Positions 8,601 to 17,167 of a stretch of 64,000 bases of DNA are shown here, piece after piece. A model generated the notes under the pieces. It did no database searches and was not told the origin of the DNA. It saw only the letters and a list, made by a program, of their open reading frames with translations. Position 1 is the first letter of the stretch. Each line of letters starts with the position of its first letter. Where the stretch lies: contig NZ_JARXWE010000012.1 of assembly GCF_029893235.1 (NCBI RefSeq), forward strand, positions 1 to 64,000, given 5' to 3'. The stretch is from Dysgonomonas sp. PH5-45 (GTDB taxonomy: Bacteria; Bacteroidota; Bacteroidia; Bacteroidales; Dysgonomonadaceae). The translations under genes were made by a program, and so were the position numbers.

Positions 8601-9484
8601 TTGATGTGCCCCGTTATTTTTCGGAAAATATATTGGATGCTAAAAACTTGCATGTGAACGATGTTTATTTAAAAAACTTCAAAAACCAGCAAATTGAAAT
8701 AGAGCATAACATCATGCCCATGATTTACGAAGGCTTGCAAACTCTTCCGCTTAAGTTTAGAATAGCAACGACGGACGTTAAGAACTTCAATGTTGAATAC
8801 GAAGAGTTGCCCAAAAGCGGGAATGTTGCCGGAAAGATTTTCTTTACCGATATGAATGCTACTATTCCTGAACTGACAAACATCGCATCGCAACCCCATC
8901 AGTTTATCGACATAAATGCCGATGGTAAGCTAATGGGCGAGGGGTACTTCACCGCAAAATGGCAAATACCTGTCGATAAAAGTTATGACAGGTTTCTTTT
9001 AGGTGCGCATTTGCATAACTTTGATTTGCGAGAGTTGAATCGCCTGATAACCCCTATGGCTCCTGCCAAGGTGGTTAGTGGCACTGTTAAGGATGTCCGC
9101 TTCAACATAGATGCCTCGAGCCTTGGCGGAAAGGTTGATATGACGATGCTCTACAATGGATTGAATATAAATATATTGAAGGATTCGGAGGGGAAAACTC
9201 CCAATAAATTTATTTCGGGCTTAGCCAATCGGGTTATAAAGAGAGATAACCCCGACAAACCTAACAAGAAACCCCGTAGTTCGCATCTCGAAATTGAGCG
9301 CGACCCCTATCATTCCACATTCAATTATATGTGGCAATTGTTGCGTCCGCCGTTGGTAGAGTCGGTAGGGATTTCGCAAGGCAAGCAGAATTTCGTGAAG
9401 AAAGTTCAAGGCGTTTTTATCAGTGTCCGTAACTTCTTCTATCCTTCCCGAAAAGAAAAAAAGGACAGCAAAGAAAAGGAATAA
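5636..9484 (+). CDS. AsmA/TamB-like large membrane-anchored protein
   Basis: This protein of 1282 residues has one N-terminal membrane anchor (about residues 9-30). A long, repetitive, strand-rich region follows, with recurring units such as ISLEPDSLRL, IHLIPYDT, VDFVPQEG and IHLDPSYS. This is the look of AsmA-like/repeating beta-groove proteins, which in Gram-negatives span the periplasm and are linked to lipid traffic to the outer membrane. The C-terminus is basic. The only plausible start is TTG: a stop codon in frame at 5600-5602 leaves no upstream ATG or GTG. It stands alone as a transcription unit. The family assignment rests on architecture, not on a recognised motif. Confidence 0.65.
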   Translation: MKRTTRNRILYGALATVCLLIAVGFALNWYLTHRLESMLRKTLSEKILTATDGFYRFNFNKLDIGFFDGELKIEGISLEPDSLRLAQLAATDSLPSTYVRANVGMIHFKGLNLAWMTSRRKLHFDLFEIKNPDIQILDSSTSQAVTAKHDKANKTLFDVVAPFIDELTVKVINLEHANISYTALGAEVRATYALKDASFHAYKFRLDENSAKSGKLLYSENFDFQANTPQRLLDSEYFSLNTDNIQLSTRDSVILIQGIHLIPYDTDTTEHTKSIDAKVSSIAVRGIVFSRQNSLNYLDANSFVISDPDIFLAEKKTGVRDTQDDEMSDFTEFEADTTNQPWSVYKMIKPILRRVSVKEIRIDAAKLKYTVSTKNGMDTYTVNRFDFNAHDFLVDSLSDSRNHFWYTSHFMIDAQNINGEVQSNNHKINVGRFTFDMINRYFDIKNIEVSPLSRKSESDYLDGTIASINAKELTIEKGIEADELNIVSPNIEYFKLGSSSKTSVTAADTLKLPVGKAKKNNALGLIEVFVNHLAIKRISLMGANLAYNDRNARMRYRLNDLNLFATDFFMNHETLKRQDLIFDYEDFGLSFRNFNNVLPGGHYRLVIANANIQSKGGVVRLEGVDFVPQEGKWTSVPPVYLSLKAPLLEVKGVNFDLKKEVNRFDNLSLVNIQSPKLRIVKTAASGANKKTGTAWEGDILSQPLKLALLNLTDADIEYADKTSGQNMTSTFKTFKLKDISLASGSRLRVDDLLLDSPSLKITAGAQNNGTSGGSSTPFSGDIGINKANIRNLNFQQNSSDSRLAVSLPQLRIEKALWNTSLLELGTLNAEAPHIDYKVLGKTHAAGKESTEKFDIYKLLGTYADKISVGSINISNAELNYQHNKTNNAITKQKINKTNFGLEQLSANNKQRTMSLGDLYLDTENLAIPVGDGYYTLRFGKIAVSKKNESLSVSGIHLDPSYSKTEFAYKHPRHKDWFDVRVGGLRLSGIDVPRYFSENILDAKNLHVNDVYLKNFKNQQIEIEHNIMPMIYEGLQTLPLKFRIATTDVKNFNVEYEELPKSGNVAGKIFFTDMNATIPELTNIASQPHQFIDINADGKLMGEGYFTAKWQIPVDKSYDRFLLGAHLHNFDLRELNRLITPMAPAKVVSGTVKDVRFNIDASSLGGKVDMTMLYNGLNINILKDSEGKTPNKFISGLANRVIKRDNPDKPNKKPRSSHLEIERDPYHSTFNYMWQLLRPPLVESVGISQGKQNFVKKVQGVFISVRNFFYPSRKEKKDSKEKE

Positions 9485-9563
9485 TGATGTTCGCCAAAGT
9501 GTGTTTTATTATGAAAAGGTATGTCCCTTTCGAGTGATAATAGCCAAACAGAAAAATGGAGAT

Positions 9564-10115
9564 TTATTTAAAAAGCTCGTTTGCGTTCACGTTTTGGCGT
9601 TGAGCCTCGGTTGCTCTTTCCCATTCATGTTTTTTCATTCCGCTCATGCCAGCCACAATATTGCTGGGGAACAAGGCTACGGCATTGTTATAGTCGGTTA
9701 TTGAGGCGCTCAGAAAGCGTCTGCCTGCCGCTATTTGTTCCTCGCATTCGTTAAAGCTGTATTGCAGGTTTGTAAACTGTTCACTGGCTTTTAATTGCGG
9801 GTAGTTCTCTACCTGAACCATCAGCTGTTTCATAATCTTGTCTATTTCTCCGTCTCTCTGATACTCTTCCGAGTTGCGGCTTGGGGTTCTCAGTTGGGTG
9901 ATTTTATCCAAAGTATCTCTTTCGAAGTCCATGTATTGCCTTACGGTAGCTATCAGGTTGGGAATTAAATCGTTCCGTTTAATGAAGAGGGCGTCCAGTA
10001 CAGAAAACGCGTTGTCTATCTGATTTTTGCGCTGTTTCAGCTTATTGTATGCCGAGATGTAAACTAATATTACTATTAATACTATGGCAACTATGGCTAT
10101 AAGTGTATAATTCAT
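9564..10115 (-). CDS. lemA: LemA family protein
   Basis: A 183-residue protein with an N-terminal membrane segment (about 5-22) and the conserved LemA helical domain: YNKLKQRKNQIDNAFSVLD, RNDLIPNLIATV, then AAGRRFLSASITDYNNAV near residue 135. LemA proteins are membrane-anchored helical proteins of unclear function. In many bacteria they are encoded beside DUF3137 or TPM-domain proteins. Here the DUF3137 gene is directly upstream on the same strand, so the two probably work as a pair at the inner membrane. Confidence 0.93.
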   Translation of the reverse strand: MNYTLIAIVAIVLIVILVYISAYNKLKQRKNQIDNAFSVLDALFIKRNDLIPNLIATVRQYMDFERDTLDKITQLRTPSRNSEEYQRDGEIDKIMKQLMVQVENYPQLKASEQFTNLQYSFNECEEQIAAGRRFLSASITDYNNAVALFPSNIVAGMSGMKKHEWERATEAQRQNVNANELFK

Positions 10116-10234
10116 GTCAACTCAATGTTTTTAAGCGATAATGCAATCGCTGTTATTTTAATATAGATTACAATAAATACTTACAAAAAAAATGTATATA
10201 TTTAAAATGTTGAAATATAAATATTTAATGTGGG

Positions 10235-11857
10235 TTATCCCCAGATTTTGACATTCAGCTTCAGGTCGTCGATAATGGCAAACTGATCTCTGATTGTTTC
10301 GTAAAAATCGACCAACAGTTTATTATCATCCTTGGTTAGCGAATCGAAGAAGCCTACCCCGAATTTCGTGTTTTTACTGTTGTTGGTTATTGTTATTTTG
10401 TTGTTGTTGAAAGCGATATAAAATTCGCCTTTAGTCCGTTTGGCTATGTTCTTGATACGTTCCATTGTAGAAGGCGTCAGTATATAACGGGCTTCCACCT
10501 GATCGGTTCCGTAAACATCAAACATATCCATGAATTCCGGATCTTCAAGTTTAATCTTTTCGTCTGTAATGTGTGTATATCCGGAGCTGCCTTTTCGAGG
10601 TTTGATATATACGGAAGAAGAAAATTTCTTGTTGAATTTGGCTACAAAAAACTGTCCGGAAAATACACTATCGGGTTTGTCTTTCTCGTCAGAGAAGTTA
10701 CGTTTGTGTGTAACCCACAATTCGCACATAATGAAAGGTACGCCATTGTGTCGGCCTGATATCTGGTCGTTTCCGTGAATGTTGTAATTTTTTTCTTGGT
10801 ATAGTCCGCTTTCCAAAAATTCGGGTAAGCCCACATGTCCCATTGGCATATATTCTACCGTAGGGTTTATAAATTTAATGATTTTGCGGAATACAGTCTC
10901 ATTCAATGAATTTCCGGCTGCCGCAGCGTATATGTCGCTGTCAGATACACTTTGTGTTCCTGTTGTTTTCTTATGTTTCCACCTCACGAAATAGCTGTAT
11001 CCGAATCCGATAGCTGTTATTCCTCCGAAAAACAAAAGAAGTAGCGGGGTAGAACTTGCTACCGAATAATCGCCTGCGGCAGCTCCCTTAATGCTCGAAT
11101 AATAATAGTATCCTGCAATACCTAAAACGGCAAGTATTACAACAGGTACAACAATCATCGTCATTTTGCGGGTGAATCCCCGTTGTTTATCTATCTCTAC
11201 TATGGTGTCTTTCAGATTTTCGTTGAGAAAAGTTCTGAACTCTTCGGTAGTTTTCAGAGGGGTTTGTATTTTCTCAACTTCTTGCTGTGTGGATGTTTCG
11301 GTATCGTCGTCGGCATATAACGCCCTCTTTATTTCGTTCAACTTTTGTACATTGCCTCCACTGAGCAGGATTTTCATGTCGGCCAGATAAAAGCTATTTA
11401 TCGGCAACAGATATGGCTTTACATCATTGTCGAGGTATATGCTGGCCATTGTTACCGGACATAGCTTAATATTTACTTTAAGTAGGGGGATGGTTACCTT
11501 ATATTCTTTCGAATCGTGCACTGTTGTAGCTTTCGCTCCCGATTCTATTCTTGATAGCAAGTCTTCTATTTTCTGTGGGCGTTTGCTTAGTTTCCATATA
11601 TGATAGAATGGGTATATAACAGCTCCACACATGATGGCTATTAATACATATTTTACATACCAAGGGTCGTGTTCCCTTCCACCGAATGCCTCGGATAGTG
11701 CCTGAATAGGGTTTGTATTGGTGGCATAAAATAAGAATGCGATTAGCCCCAGCACCAATAGCACGATGAAAGAAATGATTCCGTAATTGATAAAGATAAG
11801 TCTTCTGTCTCGTTTGTGTTCTTTAATAAAAAGTTCGCGTAGTTCTTGTATAGTCAT
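10235..11857 (-). CDS. DUF3137 membrane protein
   Basis: A 540-residue protein with two hydrophobic hairpins (about residues 24-48 plus 70-88, and 230-252 plus 270-288). A large soluble C-terminal domain follows with the DUF3137 features: PTVEYMPMGHVG, SGLYQEKNYNIHGNDQISG, then VYGTDQVEARYILTPSTMER near residue 455. The function is unknown. Partnership with LemA is common, and lemA follows here after 119 bases. A TATCTTTG box 33 bases upstream of the ATG should drive the pair. Confidence 0.85.
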   Translation of the reverse strand: MTIQELRELFIKEHKRDRRLIFINYGIISFIVLLVLGLIAFLFYATNTNPIQALSEAFGGREHDPWYVKYVLIAIMCGAVIYPFYHIWKLSKRPQKIEDLLSRIESGAKATTVHDSKEYKVTIPLLKVNIKLCPVTMASIYLDNDVKPYLLPINSFYLADMKILLSGGNVQKLNEIKRALYADDDTETSTQQEVEKIQTPLKTTEEFRTFLNENLKDTIVEIDKQRGFTRKMTMIVVPVVILAVLGIAGYYYYSSIKGAAAGDYSVASSTPLLLLFFGGITAIGFGYSYFVRWKHKKTTGTQSVSDSDIYAAAAGNSLNETVFRKIIKFINPTVEYMPMGHVGLPEFLESGLYQEKNYNIHGNDQISGRHNGVPFIMCELWVTHKRNFSDEKDKPDSVFSGQFFVAKFNKKFSSSVYIKPRKGSSGYTHITDEKIKLEDPEFMDMFDVYGTDQVEARYILTPSTMERIKNIAKRTKGEFYIAFNNNKITITNNSKNTKFGVGFFDSLTKDDNKLLVDFYETIRDQFAIIDDLKLNVKIWG

Positions 11858-11889
11858 AGTTTTGTGTAAAAGAATTTAAGAATAAAAAA

Positions 11890-11897
11890 CAAAGATA
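11890..11897 (-). promoter_or_regulatory. Promoter -7 box of DUF3137-lemA
   Basis: The minus strand reads TATCTTTG (TAnnTTTG consensus), 33 bases before the DUF3137 ATG. No -33 TTTG at 19 bases. Confidence 0.45.
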
Positions 11898-11944
11898 TAA
11901 TTATTCATGAAGAATACTTCGTTTAAACCATCATAAATTTACAA

Positions 11945-11966
11945 AGATTCTTCGTTACACTCAGAA
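11945..11966. repeat. Palindromic repeat remnant (copy 2, one arm)
   Basis: AGATTCTTCGTTACACTCAG (from 11945) is nearly the reverse complement of the left arm of the repeat at 5487-5550. Only one arm is recognisable here, followed by degraded sequence up to about 11985. Confidence 0.5.
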
Positions 11967-12032
11967 GCAACTGTTGGCTCCGCCAATTTTTAACCAAAGG
12001 GGTGTATGTAGTTAAATGACAGATGATTGATT

Positions 12033-12965
12033 TTATTGACAGTGCTTATACAGCCGCCCCTGATAGGTTTCTCTTTGAGCGAAACGTTTCAGAATCTTTG
12101 CCGTGAATTCATAGTTTTTCAGTCCCCAATCGGGAGCGATAAGCAACTCTTTGGGCGATTGCGACACGAAGCGTTCTATCACAAAATCGGGATTCAGCCG
12201 CTCGGCAAAATCAATGCAGAGGTCAATATACTCGTCCACTTCAAACAGGTTGAACCATTCGGGGTGCGCTTCGTACTGCTTGGCCATGACCGTACCGCGA
12301 ATCAGTTGCAATTGGTGCAGTTTCAAGGAGGTAAGGGGCAAGGCCGATAGCTTATCGACATGCGACAGCATCAGCTCGCGGCTCTCACCGGGTAGTCCCA
12401 GAATTATATGCGCTCCTGTGTAGATTCCTTTTTGGGCTGTGCGGTGTATGGCTTCCTCGCTTTGGGCGTAAGTGTGACCACGATTGATGAATTGTAGGGT
12501 AGGGTCGAAGGTCGATTCCAGCCCGTACTCAATCATCACGAATGTGTGTTTTTTTAGTTCGGCAAAGTAGTTGAGCAGTTCGTTGGGCATACAATCGGGG
12601 CGTGTCCCCACAATTATACCCACCGTATCGGGGTAGCGCAAAGCTTCCTCATAAAGGGCAATCAGCTTCTCCAGACTATCGTAAGTATTGGTGTACGACT
12701 GAAAGTAAGCCAGATATTTCATTTGCGGATACTTTCGGCGGAAAAAAGCCACGCCCTCGTCCATTTGTTCTGTAACCGAACGCCGAGGGCCTCCGTACGC
12801 GGGGCTGAAGCTCTGATTATTGCAATAAGTACATCCGCCCACGCCTTTTGTTCCGTCACGGTTGGGGCATGTAAAGCCGGCATTGACCGATATCTTCTGA
12901 ACCTTGAAGGGGAATATACTGTTCAAAAAATCGCTGAATTCCTTATATGGTTTCTTAGGTGTCAT
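12033..12965 (-). CDS. TIGR01212-family (YhcC-like) radical SAM protein
   Basis: A 310-residue radical SAM protein with the YhcC-type cluster motif near residues 29-46 (C-P-N-R-D-G-T-K-G-V-G-G-C-T-Y-C). Typical family blocks follow: YFQSYTNTY, VGTRPDCM, EYGLES and GAHIILGLPGE. Length equals the family norm. Members bind a 4Fe-4S cluster and SAM; the substrate is unknown. It is a single-gene unit on the minus strand. The terminator at 13001-13035 separates it from the inositol-phosphate synthase gene upstream. Confidence 0.9.
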   Translation of the reverse strand: MTPKKPYKEFSDFLNSIFPFKVQKISVNAGFTCPNRDGTKGVGGCTYCNNQSFSPAYGGPRRSVTEQMDEGVAFFRRKYPQMKYLAYFQSYTNTYDSLEKLIALYEEALRYPDTVGIIVGTRPDCMPNELLNYFAELKKHTFVMIEYGLESTFDPTLQFINRGHTYAQSEEAIHRTAQKGIYTGAHIILGLPGESRELMLSHVDKLSALPLTSLKLHQLQLIRGTVMAKQYEAHPEWFNLFEVDEYIDLCIDFAERLNPDFVIERFVSQSPKELLIAPDWGLKNYEFTAKILKRFAQRETYQGRLYKHCQ

Positions 12966-13000
12966 TATTTTTTTCTAACCGGTTGTAAAAATACAAAACA

Positions 13001-13035
13001 AAACGAGATAACTCCTTTGGGGTTACCTCGTTTTT
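13001..13035 (-). terminator. Terminator after the inositol-phosphate synthase gene
   Basis: A long stem (13001-13015 with about 13019-13034, with one mismatch and a G-U pair) lies 32 bases past the synthase stop. In the minus direction it is followed by a T-rich stretch. It closes the leftward inositol locus before the radical SAM gene. Confidence 0.7.
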
Positions 13036-13067
13036 GTATCATAAAAGATTATTTGTTGGTAAGAAAA

Positions 13068-14363
13068 TTAGTCGATGTAATCAACAGTTTCTTCGCCAAT
13101 CATCTTACGTAGAGTATTTTTAAGCTTCACGTATTGGATAAACAAGTCGTGTTCCGCAATCTTATCGGGAGCGTGCATTGGGCTCTTGAAGTAGAACGAC
13201 AACCATTCTTGGATACCAACCATACCTGCGCGTTGAGCCAAATCTGTGAACAAAACAAGGTCAAGACACAAAGGCGCTGCAAGGATAGAGTCTTTACAAA
13301 GGAAATCCACTTTCAACTGCATTGGGTAGCCCAACCATCCGAAGATATCAATGTTGTCCCATCCTTCTTTATCGTCTTTGCGAGGAGGGTAGTAGTTGAT
13401 ACGAACTTTGTGATAAACGTTTCCGTAAAGTTCAGGATACAATTCGGGTTGAAGAATATTGTCGATAACCGAAAGTTTAGACTCTTCTTTTGTTTTGAAT
13501 GAACCCGGATCGTCAAGAACTTCTCCGTCGCGGTTACCCAAAATGTTAGTAGAGAACCATCCGCTAAGACCCAACATACGAGTTTTGAACATAGGCGAAA
13601 GAACTGTTTTCAACATGGTTTGCCCTGTTTTGAAGTCTTTACCGCAGATAGGAGTCTGAGTTTTTTCGGCAAGCTCCCACATGGCAGGAATATCTACCGT
13701 TAGGTTAGGAGCACCATTGATATAAGGAACACCTTCGGCAACAGCTGCATAAGCATAGATGTTTGAAGGAGCAATATCTTTGTGGTTTTCTTTCAAGCCT
13801 TTTTCGAAGGCAGCAAGAGTTTTATGCACATCGCTAAGTGGAGTGAAGACTTCTGTACTACCGCACCAGATAACAACTACACGCTCGCAATTGTTGTCAG
13901 CTTTAAATTTGCGGATATCTTCGCGAACCTGTTCCATCAAGTCCCATTTTGTAGCACCTGTCTTAACCCATGTACCATGAAGACGTTTCACGTAATCTTG
14001 GTCAAAAACGGCTTTCATCGGTTTGATGGCTTGCATTTCGTCTTTCACCTTGTCAAGGTCGTCTCTTGTCAAAACTTCCGCATGGCGTGCGGCTTCGTAT
14101 GCGTCTTCTTCGAAGATGTCCCATCCGCCGAATACGATATCGTTAAGACTTGCCAAAGGCACTGCGTCTTTGATTTTAGGGAAGCGGTTTTCTTCTCTTT
14201 TACCCAAACGCATTGTAGCCAATTGAGTGATAGACCCCACAGGTACGCCCAACCCTTTGCGAGTGATCAACGTTCCTGCCATAAAGGTGGTAGCAACAGC
14301 TCCAACACCAACAGAAAGAATACCAAGTTTACCTTTGGCTTCTTTTAATTGTACTTTTTCCAT
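13068..14363 (-). CDS. ino1: Inositol-3-phosphate synthase (MIPS)
   Basis: A 431-residue NAD-dependent enzyme that turns glucose 6-phosphate into inositol 3-phosphate (L-myo-inositol 1-phosphate). It starts with a Rossmann motif (GILSVGVGAVATTFMAG, residues 13-29). It contains the family blocks VVIWCGSTEVF, INGAPNLTVDIPA, FKTGQTMLKTVL and LGLSGWFSTNILGNRDG. It is the last gene of the leftward locus and sits 205 bases after the phosphatase gene. That gap shows two small hairpins but no clear promoter. MIPS feeds inositol lipid synthesis in gut Bacteroidetes, which fits the neighbours. Confidence 0.95.
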   Translation of the reverse strand: MEKVQLKEAKGKLGILSVGVGAVATTFMAGTLITRKGLGVPVGSITQLATMRLGKREENRFPKIKDAVPLASLNDIVFGGWDIFEEDAYEAARHAEVLTRDDLDKVKDEMQAIKPMKAVFDQDYVKRLHGTWVKTGATKWDLMEQVREDIRKFKADNNCERVVVIWCGSTEVFTPLSDVHKTLAAFEKGLKENHKDIAPSNIYAYAAVAEGVPYINGAPNLTVDIPAMWELAEKTQTPICGKDFKTGQTMLKTVLSPMFKTRMLGLSGWFSTNILGNRDGEVLDDPGSFKTKEESKLSVIDNILQPELYPELYGNVYHKVRINYYPPRKDDKEGWDNIDIFGWLGYPMQLKVDFLCKDSILAAPLCLDLVLFTDLAQRAGMVGIQEWLSFYFKSPMHAPDKIAEHDLFIQYVKLKNTLRKMIGEETVDYID

Positions 14364-14568
14364 TTTTTTTAATTAAATATTAAAATACACTGCAACCCGC
14401 AGCAATCCTTTAAACAAACAGGCTCGAAGCCTATATAATAGATTAGCTTCGGCAAGCAATCCTCCATTTATTTTATTCTCCCAACCCGGGCTTTTCGGCC
14501 ATACAAACGGCGTCCATTATTAAATCGGAGAGCTTGCGACTCTAAAGTACTACCAAATAAGTGTTTTT

Positions 14569-15294
14569 TCAATCAATCTGAAAAACGGATTTCAACTCCA
14601 TGAAATCTGTTATTACAACGTCGGCCGTAGCTTCGGGATCGTCGTCGCCCCATCCAAGTCCTTTCAGCCAAATGGTTTTGCAACCGTTTGCCGTAGCGGG
14701 AATGATGTCTTTGGTGTGCGAGTCGCCGATAACTACAACTTCGTTGGCCGGCAACGATAAGGCCTCAACTCCCAACGCGAAAATAGCAGGATCGGGCTTG
14801 CGTACGCCAACAACAGCCGATTCTATTATCCGGTCGAAATGGCGATCCAGCCCAAAGTCTTTCAGTACTGCCGAAACATTACCATAAAAGTTCGAAACCA
14901 AAACCATAGGATATTTGGCATGAAGTTTTTGTAAGACTATTTCTTCTTCCGAAATCAGATTCCGAGCAAAGTTATAACATTGCCCCGAAATAGCAAGGCT
15001 ATAAGTATTTGTTTTACTGTTTATTTCTAAAAAATTGTTTTCAACAAGATATTTAAGTTGTAAATCGATCTTTTTTTTCAGCAAATCGAGGAACGTATCT
15101 TCGGGTTTTATAACAGGGTTCTTTGCCAGATAACGCTCTGCATATACATACGCCTCGCGAAACTGCTCTTTAGAAACGGGCACGCCCGTATCCTGATAAG
15201 CTTCCCAAAGCACTTCGGCCCAGTGCTTACCGTTGCTGTCGATAGTGCCTCCGTAATCGAATATTATTCCTTTTATTTTTGTGATGTCTATCAT
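14569..15294 (-). CDS. HAD-family phosphatase of the inositol locus
   Basis: A 241-residue HAD hydrolase. Motif I is D13-Y-G-G-T, motif II lies near LVSNFYGN, motif III has KPDPAIFALG, and motif IV is VVIGDSHTKDI. The Asp usually found two residues after the nucleophile is Gly15, a variant known in other working HAD phosphatases. Next to a CDP-alcohol phosphatidyltransferase and MIPS, the likely job is removing the phosphate of a phosphatidylinositol-phosphate intermediate. That substrate is inferred from context. The gene is 12 bases downstream of the transferase gene. Confidence 0.85.
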   Translation of the reverse strand: MIDITKIKGIIFDYGGTIDSNGKHWAEVLWEAYQDTGVPVSKEQFREAYVYAERYLAKNPVIKPEDTFLDLLKKKIDLQLKYLVENNFLEINSKTNTYSLAISGQCYNFARNLISEEEIVLQKLHAKYPMVLVSNFYGNVSAVLKDFGLDRHFDRIIESAVVGVRKPDPAIFALGVEALSLPANEVVVIGDSHTKDIIPATANGCKTIWLKGLGWGDDDPEATADVVITDFMELKSVFQID

Positions 15295-15306
15295 TTAAGT
15301 TTTTGG

Positions 15307-16230
15307 TTATTTATCGTATTCTCCACTAATTATTTTTTCGGAGAATATTTTGCAAATCTTTTCGTGCTTGCTCTGCATATAGAGCAGCAAAATATTCAGT
15401 ATTGTCAGTTCAAAAACAAAGTATATCCAAGGCATACTCACCAGCATTGATATAAAGAGAACGATGGCGCGTACGTTGAACGACAGTATGTTTGTCCATT
15501 TCATCAACGGAAGGCTTTTCTGGCGAAAGTCGTTTCTGAACTTTTCGGGGGCTGTTTCCCCGAAACGAACCTCAATAAGCCGGAACATTTCCTGAAAACG
15601 AGGCGTCCAGTTTTCCTGTCCCCGTGTATAGCTGCCATAAAAAAATGCTACAAGCTTCGAGAAAGAGTTTTTAGCCCACGACAGAGATTTGTATCGTGCT
15701 TCTATTTCCTTCGAATTGTCTAACTCGCTACCCGATTTTCCTTTCAGGAACAAGAGATGGATGTTCCGGTAATAATCGGCCATGGAAGCTTGTTTTGAAT
15801 GGCACAGGCCGGCAATAGCCGCAAAACCCCATATCCACCAACCCCACTCAGGCATCAGCCGTAGGCATATTGCAATGTATATGGATGCAAACCAGAGGTC
15901 GCCCGCAAAGCCGTCGAGTATGCGCCCAAGGGGCGAAAAATTCTGAGTCATGCGCGCCAGCTGACCGTCGGCACTGTCGTACGAGTTGGCCCACACCAAA
16001 AGAAGTATGCCCAACAGGGTTATCCATATATTACCTTCAAAATAGAAGCAAACGCCCGACCCTACTCCCAGAAATATACTGGCTATGGTAACGGCATTTG
16101 GCGTGATACCTAATTTTTGGAATAATAATGCCCAACGGTAACCGATGGGACGGTAGAAGTATATGTCGATAGGTTCTTCCGTATCGGACGATTTCAGGGT
16201 CGATTCCAAGGAGGGTATTTTCTGCTCCAT
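15307..16230 (-). CDS. CDP-alcohol phosphatidyltransferase family protein (inositol-lipid type)
   Basis: A 307-residue protein with about six membrane segments. The CDP-alcohol transferase signature is at residues 85-111: D85, D88-G89, A92-R93, G102, D106 and D111. The last Asp is five residues after D106; the usual signature has four, so the final metal-site spacing is off by one. Beside MIPS and a phosphatase, the expected reaction is CDP-diacylglycerol plus inositol 1-phosphate to phosphatidylinositol phosphate. A CDP-inositol-using reaction is the alternative, because a nucleotidyltransferase is in the same operon. The N-terminal 25 residues are soluble and polar. Confidence 0.88.
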   Translation of the reverse strand: MEQKIPSLESTLKSSDTEEPIDIYFYRPIGYRWALLFQKLGITPNAVTIASIFLGVGSGVCFYFEGNIWITLLGILLLVWANSYDSADGQLARMTQNFSPLGRILDGFAGDLWFASIYIAICLRLMPEWGWWIWGFAAIAGLCHSKQASMADYYRNIHLLFLKGKSGSELDNSKEIEARYKSLSWAKNSFSKLVAFFYGSYTRGQENWTPRFQEMFRLIEVRFGETAPEKFRNDFRQKSLPLMKWTNILSFNVRAIVLFISMLVSMPWIYFVFELTILNILLLYMQSKHEKICKIFSEKIISGEYDK

Positions 16231-16246
16231 TTCTCTTATATAGTTT

Positions 16247-17119
16247 TTATTCCTTGTTTAATTTTCTGATAATCTGCTTGTGAATGCACTCCGCTATCTT
16301 GGGTGCGGCTTCGTCACGACATGGGGCAAAACTGGGCCAGTCGTTAAAATCGATGATTTTGAAAGACCCGTCGCGATTTACAACACAATCGCCTCCGTAA
16401 ATCTTGATGCCTAACACTTCGCCGGCCTTGTCGCAAGCTTCTTTCAGTTCTTTTACGGAGAATGAATATTGATGCGCCTCTCCGTTTATTTTTTCGAGCC
16501 CGAATTTACTATGGCTCAAATCGAAGGGATAAAAGTAAAAGAAATAATCGGTATCGGCAACACCGTAAAACTTCACCAAATCGCCAACAAGATGCTCGTT
16601 GACAACAGCATTGGGAATATTTCTGAAAGCAAATTCTTTGATGATGGACTTTGCCTCCGATATGTTGCGGGCAAAGGTCACGTCCTCCCGGTGGATGGCG
16701 TGGAAGTCGCCCCGTTTAACCCAAAATGCTCCGGCATTCATCTCTTCGAGCTGCGAGGAGGGGTCTTCGTTTGTGTTGATAATAAAACTGTCGGGGTGGG
16801 GTATATGGTTATCCATTAGTATTTTGGTCATCCTGCCCCGTGTGCAGTTTTCGATGCCGTAGCCCGAGTTTATGACAAGCGAACCCGCGTCTTCCAACCT
16901 TTTGAGCCTCTTTATGGTATTAACGTCGCGTGCCATATTGAAGATGAAGTCTTCGTTAAGGTCGCTGAATACGAATTCGGGTTCGGTGTAGTCATGGACT
17001 TCGTACCCAAATTTAAGAAGAGACTCGACGGTCAGATTGAAAATCATGCCATCGTTGCCAATATGGTTGGGCGAATATTTTGTTTGTCGTTTAACTCCGG
17101 TCAATTTTATCTTTGACAT
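16247..17119 (-). CDS. ATP-grasp domain protein of the inositol locus
   Basis: A 290-residue protein with the ATP-grasp arrangement: a central nucleotide-binding part (FWVKRGDFHAIHREDV, then VVNEHLVGDLVKFYGVADT) and the C-terminal metal and catalytic strand (YGGDCVVNRDGSFKIIDFND-W). RimK-like ligases look similar. These enzymes join an acid to an amine or similar group with ATP. The partner here is unknown; its place in the locus suggests modification of the inositol product or of its head group. It ends 16 bases before the transferase gene. Confidence 0.75.
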   Translation of the reverse strand: MSKIKLTGVKRQTKYSPNHIGNDGMIFNLTVESLLKFGYEVHDYTEPEFVFSDLNEDFIFNMARDVNTIKRLKRLEDAGSLVINSGYGIENCTRGRMTKILMDNHIPHPDSFIINTNEDPSSQLEEMNAGAFWVKRGDFHAIHREDVTFARNISEAKSIIKEFAFRNIPNAVVNEHLVGDLVKFYGVADTDYFFYFYPFDLSHSKFGLEKINGEAHQYSFSVKELKEACDKAGEVLGIKIYGGDCVVNRDGSFKIIDFNDWPSFAPCRDEAAPKIAECIHKQIIRKLNKE

Positions 17120-17167
17120 GAGACGTATCGTTTTTTATTGTGAGTGTAATCCTATTTATTATTTCTG

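Noticed and set aside
9423-9704. 93-codon plus-strand frame overlapping the end of the AsmA-like gene and lemA
   Set aside because: It overlaps two well-supported genes on opposite strands and has no domain.
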